7,135 nt of DNA from Clostridiaceae bacterium (GTDB taxonomy: Bacteria > Bacillota > Clostridia > Oscillospirales > Acutalibacteraceae): positions 1 to 7,135 of the forward strand of contig JAEDIH010000093.1 of assembly GCA_016292575.1 (NCBI GenBank), given 5' to 3'. This document shows positions 1-4,936 of the stretch, in pieces (the stretch's first letter is position 1; each line of letters opens with the position of its first letter). Both the position numbers and the translations under genes were made by a program. Below the pieces are notes generated by a model. The model was not told the origin of the DNA, did no database searches, and saw only the letters and a list, made by a program, of their open reading frames with translations.

Positions 1-12
1 ATTGTTTACGTT

Positions 13-1440
13 TTATTTTGCAACGGTTTCACTGTCGCGCTTTGCAATGAAGTCGCGTATCTGCTGCCTGACTTCTTTTCTGTCAAGCTTATAAAACAGC
101 ATCGGAATCATTGAAAGTCCTGTGCAGAGACCGGGAATGAACCAATATGCAGCCATTACAACGTTTTTCATGTGCGGCGTTACATCGGCAAAGCTCATTG
201 TTCCGACGTAGCCCGAAAGACCCACAATGAAGATTCCGACTGCAACGGAAAATGCGTTTGCAAGCTTGATTGAAAGGCTGAGGACGGAGTACTGGATTCC
301 CTCTGTTCTTTTTCCGGTTGTCATTTCGCGGTAGTCAACGGAGTCGGAAAGCATAATAAGCGGAGCAAAGCCGTGCGGACCGAACATGAAGTTGATGACG
401 AACTGACCGAGAAGTATTCCCCAAAGGGAGCGGAACCATTCGGGACCGAAAGCAAAGAGCAGGTAGTATCCCATTGCGGCAACCGCTCCGTATACGCCGA
501 AGATCATAAATGTTTTTTTAACGCCGAGCTTCTTGGAAATGAGCGGAGTGAGAACCACGGACAGTGTTGACGGAATTGCCGCGCCGACTCCGAGGATAAT
601 CGGGAGGTTTTCGCCGGCGAGGGTGATGTTGAGTCCGGGAATGGTGACCTTGTCAAGCAGAACTGCTGCAGCCTGAACGCCGATGCTGACCGCCATGTTG
701 CGACCGAAGCCGAGGATATTGATGAGGAAGATTATCATAAGAGGCTTATTTGAAAACAGCTCGGAGAACATTTCCTTGAAGCCGAGCTTGTTTGGCTCGC
801 TCTTAACAACTTCCTTTGAGCCGCGCAGCATGATTGCCGTTGTCAGTATTGCAAAAATGCCCATTGCCACGGCGGAAATTATGTATTCCTTTTTTGTGAT
901 AACAGCGGAACCGGTGAGCATACAGATTACGGGTACCACAAGGTTCGGCGCAACAAGAGCGAGAGACTTGAGCATATTTGCAATTCCCGCGCAGCTGTTT
1001 TTCTCCTCGCTTGAGGAGCTGAGAACGGCAAGCATACCCTGGCTGGGAATGTCCGCAAAGCTCATGACAATGTTCCAAAGAACGGTGGTGACGGTGATGT
1101 AGGCGTACTTGAAAGTCTCGCTTTTGAAGTCGATTGCGATGAACATTATCGTTGTAACAAGGGCGAACGGAATTATGCTCATTGCAACAAACGGTTTCAT
1201 TTTGCCGGACTTGAAGTGTGCCGAGTCAATGATATTTCCGATTATCGGATCGGCAAATGAGCTGATGATTTTAGAAATCAGAATTATTACGGCGCACTTT
1301 GTCAGGTCTGCCGCAAGAACACTCGTGTAAAACTGTGATTGATAAGTGTTGATGTATCCGACAAGAAGCTGGATTCCGAAGATGCCGACGGAATACACTA
1401 TGATTTTGCCGAATGTGAGCGTCTTTTTTTGATTGTTCAT
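13..1440 (-). CDS. GPH/MelB-family sugar:cation symporter (MFS)
   Basis: A 475-residue polytopic membrane protein of the glycoside-pentoside-hexuronide:cation symporter family (MelB, XylP, GusB type), expected to bring a sugar or glycoside across the cytoplasmic membrane together with Na+ or H+. Seen: many long hydrophobic segments, the N-terminal motif FADPIIG (about 62-68) followed by a basic loop ending SGKMKPF (78-84), and the late cytoplasmic motif VDYREMTTGKRTEG (about 368-381) followed by a helix with Lys392, all typical of the family. Length matches the family. The start at MNNQKK is chosen because GGGAG lies 10 nt upstream; an in-frame ATG at 1497 would fall inside the candidate promoter. 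The first Asp of the usual DxxxDP cation motif appears to be Ser60, while Asp64 is kept. No sugar-degrading enzyme is in the window, so the substrate is unknown. It is transcribed divergently from feo, with no obvious functional link. Confidence 0.85.
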   Translation of the reverse strand: MNNQKKTLTFGKIIVYSVGIFGIQLLVGYINTYQSQFYTSVLAADLTKCAVIILISKIISSFADPIIGNIIDSAHFKSGKMKPFVAMSIIPFALVTTIMFIAIDFKSETFKYAYITVTTVLWNIVMSFADIPSQGMLAVLSSSSEEKNSCAGIANMLKSLALVAPNLVVPVICMLTGSAVITKKEYIISAVAMGIFAILTTAIMLRGSKEVVKSEPNKLGFKEMFSELFSNKPLMIIFLINILGFGRNMAVSIGVQAAAVLLDKVTIPGLNITLAGENLPIILGVGAAIPSTLSVVLTPLISKKLGVKKTFMIFGVYGAVAAMGYYLLFAFGPEWFRSLWGILLGQFVINFMFGPHGFAPLIMLSDSVDYREMTTGKRTEGIQYSVLSLSIKLANAFSVAVGIFIVGLSGYVGTMSFADVTPHMKNVVMAAYWFIPGLCTGLSMIPMLFYKLDRKEVRQQIRDFIAKRDSETVAK

Positions 1441-1448
1441 TTTCAGTA

Positions 1449-1455
1449 CTCTCCC
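1449..1455 (-). promoter_or_regulatory. Ribosome binding site of the GPH transporter
   Basis: On the minus strand this reads GGGAGAG, with GGGAG 10 nt before the ATG at 1440. It decides the start in favour of MNNQKK over the in-frame ATG at 1497, which has no such site and would overlap the candidate -10 box. Confidence 0.65.
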
Positions 1456-1487
1456 AATAATTTTTTGGCGGTAACACGACCTTAAAT

Positions 1488-1516
1488 ATGCTAACACAGA
1501 AAAGATATTTTTTCAA
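1488..1516 (-). promoter_or_regulatory. Candidate sigma-70/sigma-A promoter for the GPH transporter
   Basis: On the minus strand TTGAAA (1511-1516) is followed after 17 nt by TAGCAT (1488-1493), preceded by TG at the extended -10 position. The -35 matches 5 of 6 consensus bases and the -10 matches 4 of 6. Transcription would begin near 1481, leaving a leader of about 40 nt before the ATG. The region is AT-rich, so a chance match is possible. Confidence 0.45.
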
Positions 1517-1528
1517 TATGGTTCAGAA

Positions 1529-1544
1529 AAAATGAATTGATTTT
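1529..1544. promoter_or_regulatory. Dyad overlapping the feo -35 box, possible operator
   Basis: AAAATGAATTGATTTT is an inverted repeat with 14 of 16 positions symmetric; only the two G positions break it. It covers the -35 hexamer of the feo promoter (1537-1542) and lies just upstream of the minus-strand -35. Its position would suit a repressor. It does not clearly match the published Fur (TGATAATnATTATCA) or DtxR/MntR consensus, so no regulator is assigned, and AT-rich dyads arise easily by chance. Confidence 0.25.
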
Positions 1545-1565
1545 ACTCTTTTTGCGTGCTATAAT
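1537..1565 (+). promoter_or_regulatory. Strong sigma-70/sigma-A promoter of the feo operon
   Basis: TTGATT (1537-1542) and a perfect TATAAT (1560-1565) are separated by exactly 17 nt, with TGC directly before the -10 giving an extended -10. Transcription would start near 1572, leaving a leader of about 50 nt before the feoAB start codon. This is the best promoter match in the window. Confidence 0.8.
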
Positions 1566-1621
1566 ATCGTTAATTTGAGGCTTTAACATAAGCGATTGAT
1601 TGTTTTAAACGAGGAATAAGA

Positions 1622-3976
1622 ATGAAATTAAGCGAAATTAAAACAGGTCAGACTGTGAAAATTTTATCGGTTGGCGGAAAGGGCACTTTGCGCCAGCACT
1701 TTTTGGATATGGGTGTAATTCCGGGAGCAAATGTAACACTGGTTCAGTTTGCCCCTATGGGCGATCCCATGGATCTTCTGATCCACGGCTATGAGCTGAC
1801 CCTCAGATTGTCCGATGCTGAGCAGATTGAAGTCGAGCCGTTAAAGCCCTCGGATTTGTTCAGAAAAAAAGGAATTTCATTTATTGAAGAAAGCGAGCAT
1901 CCGGGTCTCGGAGAGGACGGAAAATACCACGTTAAAGGCAGCGGTGATCCTGTGCCGAAAGGGACTTTGCTGACCTTTGCCCTTGCAGGAAATCAGAACT
2001 GCGGAAAAACAACTCTTTTCAATCAGCTTACCGGCTCAAATCAGCACGTCGGTAATTTTCCCGGGGTCACCGTTGACAGGAAAGACGGAGCAATCCGCGG
2101 CTATCCCAACACAGAGGTGACGGATCTGCCGGGAATATATTCTCTTTCGCCGTATACAAGCGAAGAGCTGGTTTCGCGCCGCTTTATTCTTGAACAAAAG
2201 CCGACGGGTATCATAAATATTGTTGACGCCACAAATATTGAGCGCAATCTTTATCTGACGCTTCAGCTCATGGAGCTTGAAATACCCATTGTGCTTGCCC
2301 TTAATATGATGGACGAAGTCCGCGGAAACGGCGGAACCGTTGATATCAACAAAATGGAGGAAATGCTCGGAATACCGGTTGTGCCTATTTCCGCGGCAAA
2401 AAACGAGGGCGTTGACGAACTGATACGTCATGCCGTTCACATTGCTCAATACCGCGAACGTCCGGGCAGAACGGACTTCTGCGATGAAAATGTCCGCGGC
2501 GGAGCGGTTCACCGCGCCCTGCACGGAATTATGGAGCTTATCAGTGACCATGCAAAAAGTGCTGAAATTCCTTTGAGGTTTGCGGCTACTAAGGTTATTG
2601 AGGGCGATGAGATGATTACGAGCGCGCTCAAGCTTTCCGCAAACGAAAAGGAAATGATTGAGCACATTGTTTTTCAGATGGAAAAAGAGGGCGGACTTGA
2701 CCGCGCCGCCGCCGTTGCCGATATGAGGTTTTCTTTCATAACTCGTCTTTGCAACCGCTGCGTTGTTAAGCCTGCCGAAAGCAAGGAGCACAGGCGCAGC
2801 AGAAGAATTGATAAAATTTTAACGGGCAAGTATACGGCAATTCCTGCGTTTGTAGGTATAATGGCACTTGTTTTTTATCTGACCTTTAATGTTTTCGGCG
2901 CTGCGCTTCAGAATCTGTTACAAGCGGGAATAGATTCTTTCAGCGTCTTTGTTGACCGCTTTTTGACCAATGCCGGAGTCAACGCCCTTATTCATTCGCT
3001 GATTATTGACGGAATCTTTGGCGGTATCGGCAGTATATTGAGCTTTATTCCGATAATTCTTATTCTGTTTCTTTTCCTTTCGCTTCTGGAGGACAGCGGA
3101 TATATGGCGCGCATTGCCTTTGTTACGGATAAGCTGCTCAGAAAAATCGGTCTTTCCGGTCGCAGCATTGTTCCGCTTCTTATAGGTTTCGGCTGCACCG
3201 TTCCCGGCGTAATGGCAAGCAGAACAATGCCCTCGCAAAGGGATCGCCGTCTTACCGTTATGCTCATTCCGTTTATGAGCTGCACGGCCAAGCTTCCTAT
3301 CTACGGTCTTTTGACTCAGGCATTTTTCCCGGAGTACAGCGGACTTATAATGGTTGGCATTTACTTTCTCGGAATTTTAACCGCAATAGTTGTGGCATCT
3401 ATTATGAAGCGTACCGCCTTTAAGGGCGAGGCTGTTCCGTTTGTGATGGAGCTTCCAAATTACCGTATGCCGAGGCTCAGGAATGTTCTTCAGCTCATCT
3501 GGGACAAGGCAAAGGATTTTCTTCAGCGCGCATTCACCGTTATTTTCATTGCAACGGTAATAATTTGGTTTTTGCAGAGCTTTGATTTCCGACTTAATCC
3601 GGTTCTGGGACGGCAAGAGGAGAGTATGCTCTCGTCCATTGCCGGCTATATTGCTCCGATATTTGCACCGCTCGGATTCAATGACTGGCGGATCTGCACT
3701 TCTCTTATTGCCGGCTTTATGGCAAAAGAAAGCGTTGCTTCAACCTTGTCGGTTCTGCTTTCTGGTGCTTCAATCACAACCTTGTTTACACCGCTTGCCG
3801 CAGTTTCGTTTTTGGTCTTTTGCCTTTTGTACACACCGTGCATTGCAGCCATAGCTTCAATACGTCGGGAGCTCGGCGGAAAGTGGGCCGCCGGAGTTGT
3901 AATCGGTCAGTGTGCCGTTGCATACCTGATTGCGTTTGCCGCCCGGCTTGTCGGAATACTTTTGGGGGTGTCGTGA
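1622..3976 (+). CDS. feoB: FeoA-FeoB fusion, ferrous iron transporter
   Basis: A 784-residue ferrous iron uptake protein of the cytoplasmic membrane, with FeoA fused to the N terminus of FeoB. Residues 1-74 are a FeoA SH3-like domain (LSEIKTGQ, then LGL-like DMGVIPGANV). A linker of about 40 residues leads to the G domain: G1 GNQNCGKTT (123-131), candidate G2 Thr150 in PGVTVD, G3 DLPG (168-171), G4 NMMD (228-231), G5 SAA (257-259). A helical guanine-dissociation-inhibitor-like region (about 285-385) precedes the membrane domain from about 405, with EDSGYMAR (490-497), the gate motif GFGCTVPG (522-529), SCTAKLP (553-559) and YTPC (737-740). FeoB alone is usually about 600-770 residues, so this one is complete. 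GAGGA (1611-1615) sits 6 nt before the start, and a strong promoter lies upstream. The stop overlaps the next gene by one base. Iron-dependent repression is likely from family knowledge, but no clear box is visible. Confidence 0.97.
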   Translation: MKLSEIKTGQTVKILSVGGKGTLRQHFLDMGVIPGANVTLVQFAPMGDPMDLLIHGYELTLRLSDAEQIEVEPLKPSDLFRKKGISFIEESEHPGLGEDGKYHVKGSGDPVPKGTLLTFALAGNQNCGKTTLFNQLTGSNQHVGNFPGVTVDRKDGAIRGYPNTEVTDLPGIYSLSPYTSEELVSRRFILEQKPTGIINIVDATNIERNLYLTLQLMELEIPIVLALNMMDEVRGNGGTVDINKMEEMLGIPVVPISAAKNEGVDELIRHAVHIAQYRERPGRTDFCDENVRGGAVHRALHGIMELISDHAKSAEIPLRFAATKVIEGDEMITSALKLSANEKEMIEHIVFQMEKEGGLDRAAAVADMRFSFITRLCNRCVVKPAESKEHRRSRRIDKILTGKYTAIPAFVGIMALVFYLTFNVFGAALQNLLQAGIDSFSVFVDRFLTNAGVNALIHSLIIDGIFGGIGSILSFIPIILILFLFLSLLEDSGYMARIAFVTDKLLRKIGLSGRSIVPLLIGFGCTVPGVMASRTMPSQRDRRLTVMLIPFMSCTAKLPIYGLLTQAFFPEYSGLIMVGIYFLGILTAIVVASIMKRTAFKGEAVPFVMELPNYRMPRLRNVLQLIWDKAKDFLQRAFTVIFIATVIIWFLQSFDFRLNPVLGRQEESMLSSIAGYIAPIFAPLGFNDWRICTSLIAGFMAKESVASTLSVLLSGASITTLFTPLAAVSFLVFCLLYTPCIAAIASIRRELGGKWAAGVVIGQCAVAYLIAFAARLVGILLGVS

Positions 3977-4116
3977 TGAACGCTGCCGATATAATTTGTC
4001 TTGTTTTGATTGTTGCGGCTCTTGTTTTTGCGATAATAAAAGTGAAAAAAGGAAAATCAGGCGGCTGCAGCTGCTGCAAAGATTGTAATTACCCGTGTGA
4101 TAAATGTAAAAAGTAG
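3976..4116 (+). CDS. FeoB-associated Cys-rich membrane protein
   Basis: A 46-residue peptide with one membrane-spanning helix (about 4-22), then a basic stretch (KVKKGK) and a Cys-rich tail with Cys at 31, 33, 34, 37, 41 and 44. It matches the small FeoB-associated Cys-rich membrane protein family found next to feoB in Firmicutes and Bacteroidetes. The role is not established. The Cys cluster suggests metal binding at the membrane face, perhaps passing Fe2+ to or from FeoB, or an FeoC-like accessory role (inference). The ATG shares its A with the feoB stop (TGATG), and GGGGG (3964-3968) lies 7 nt upstream, so translation is probably coupled to feoB. An in-frame upstream ATG at 3820 lies deep inside feoB and is rejected. 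Confidence 0.88.
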   Translation: MNAADIICLVLIVAALVFAIIKVKKGKSGGCSCCKDCNYPCDKCKK

Positions 4117-4164
4117 CCGGTTAAAGCGAAGTTATTTACATTTTAGTTTATAAAATACAAATTA

Positions 4165-4219
4165 AAAAAAGCTATAATTCACTGAAAGCAAAAGTGCTTT
4201 TGTAAATTATAGCTTTTTT
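4165..4219. terminator. Bidirectional intrinsic terminator between convergent operons
   Basis: A 15-bp perfect stem (4165-4179 with 4205-4219) includes the run AAAAAA/TTTTTT at its base and the core GCTATAATT. Inside it a second helix pairs AAAGCA (4185-4190) with TGCTTT (4195-4200) around a 4-nt loop. On the plus strand the hairpin ends in TTTTTT and then more T-rich sequence; on the minus strand it is followed by TTTTTTT. It therefore can end both the feo transcript and the AOR operon transcript. The rest of the 4117-4252 gap is AT-rich, and I see no gene in it. Confidence 0.85.
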
Positions 4220-4252
4220 GTTTATTGTTTTTATGTATTCAAAGATTTCTAA

Positions 4253-4633
4253 TCATTCATATTCGGCAACAATAGCGTCTTTGCGGCATTTTGAAACGCA
4301 AACGCCGCATCTGAAGCATTTTTCCGAGTCAATCTTGAACGGCTTATTCCTTTCTCCGTCCGGCGCTTTGGCAAGGCAGAAGTGCCTGCAAACGCCGCAG
4401 CCGAAACATTTTTCTTCAATAATGGTTACGTTTTTAATCCTTTTGTAACCCGGAGCAGGTTTTATTGCGTTGTTCGGGCAAATATCTTCGCACTGTCCGC
4501 AGCCGAGGCAGTTTGAGCTTTTGATCTCATATTTACTTTTTGCCTCGTCAATGGGTATCGGTGCTTCAAAAAGACAAATATACTTGCACGCGCCGCAGCC
4601 GACGCATTTATTCAGGTCAACAACAAATGACAT
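4253..4633 (-). CDS. Four-cluster [4Fe-4S] polyferredoxin, probable AOR electron partner
   Basis: A 126-residue ferredoxin-type protein with four complete CxxCxxCxxxC motifs (Cys 10/13/16/20, 42/45/48/52, 76/79/82/86, 106/109/112/116), enough for four [4Fe-4S] clusters. The two halves (about 10-57 and 76-121) align with each other, which points to duplication of a two-cluster ferredoxin. Motif 2 has the classical Cys-Pro; motifs 1 and 3 have CLxxAP, and motif 4 has Arg. There is no signal peptide or membrane helix, so it is cytoplasmic. It is last in the AOR operon, 15 nt after the MoaD-like gene, with AAAGGAG at 4641-4647 placed 7 nt before its ATG. Similar four-cluster proteins accompany AOR-family subunits (for example E. 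coli YdhY beside YdhV, or AorA of Aromatoleum). Inference: it takes electrons from the AOR cluster to soluble ferredoxin or another carrier. No FAD subunit is seen. Confidence 0.9.
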   Translation of the reverse strand: MSFVVDLNKCVGCGACKYICLFEAPIPIDEAKSKYEIKSSNCLGCGQCEDICPNNAIKPAPGYKRIKNVTIIEEKCFGCGVCRHFCLAKAPDGERNKPFKIDSEKCFRCGVCVSKCRKDAIVAEYE

Positions 4634-4648
4634 TATACCACTCCTTTC

Positions 4649-4936
4649 TCAGCCGCCCGAGGCAGGCGAAAGCAGCCAGACCTCATCGCCGTCCGAAAGC
4701 TTTTTGCTCTTTTTTGCGCAGCGTTCACCGTTGATAAAGATAACCGCGTCCTTAAACGAAAGCTTATCGGGGTGAGGCAGCAGGGGATTGCTCTTTTTGT
4801 TTTCTTCAAATCTTTCGTCAACAATCAGATTCAGCGAGTTAAAAATATCTTCAACCTTATCAATGTCTATATCCTCAGCTTTAAGCTTTGTATCCATCCT
4901 CAGCACGCCGAAAAGCTTAACAGTCACTTTTGCCAT
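4649..4936 (-). CDS. MoaD/ThiS-like beta-grasp sulfur carrier
   Basis: A 95-residue protein of the MoaD/ThiS ubiquitin-like fold. Seen: an N-terminal beta strand VTVKLFG, a late segment FKDAVIFINGE, the acidic turn LSDGDEVWLL, and the C terminus SPASGG, whose Gly-Gly is the site adenylated by an E1-like enzyme and then thiocarboxylated. In MoaD this thiocarboxylate supplies dithiolene sulfur to molybdopterin. Beside an AOR gene and an E1 gene, the likely job is sulfur supply for the tungsten- or molybdenum-pterin cofactor of that enzyme; a structural or insertion role for AOR is the alternative. MAKVTV is chosen as start because GGAGG (4946-4950) lies 9 nt before it. The start lies 20 nt inside the end of the AOR gene, implying translational coupling. 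A start at 4966 would add ten residues (MILLLRRRIA) with no fold role and would place that GGAGG inside the coding region. Confidence 0.88.
   Translation of the reverse strand: MAKVTVKLFGVLRMDTKLKAEDIDIDKVEDIFNSLNLIVDERFEENKKSNPLLPHPDKLSFKDAVIFINGERCAKKSKKLSDGDEVWLLSPASGG

Noticed and set aside
683..1102. A 139-codon plus-strand open frame inside the GPH transporter
   Set aside because: It is antisense to a well-supported membrane protein gene, and its translation resembles no family.
1441..1497. Upstream in-frame start for the GPH transporter (19 extra residues)
   Set aside because: The extra residues are not like the family N terminus, and the start would overlap the candidate -10 box. 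GGGAG supports the start at 1440.
1571..1587. TTAA repeats flanking the feo transcription start, considered as a DtxR/MntR box
   Set aside because: Only the four outer bases on each side are symmetric, and the core does not match the published consensus.
1988..2014. FeoB G1 motif with Gln in place of Pro (GNQNCGKTT)
   Set aside because: The P-loop core NCGKTT is intact, and the Gln form is, as far as I recall, common in clostridial FeoB, so it is not a defect.
2036..2791. A 251-codon open frame on the minus strand inside feoB
   Set aside because: It lies antisense to the conserved G domain and helical region of FeoB, shows no recognisable domain, and is explained by the codon bias of the true gene.
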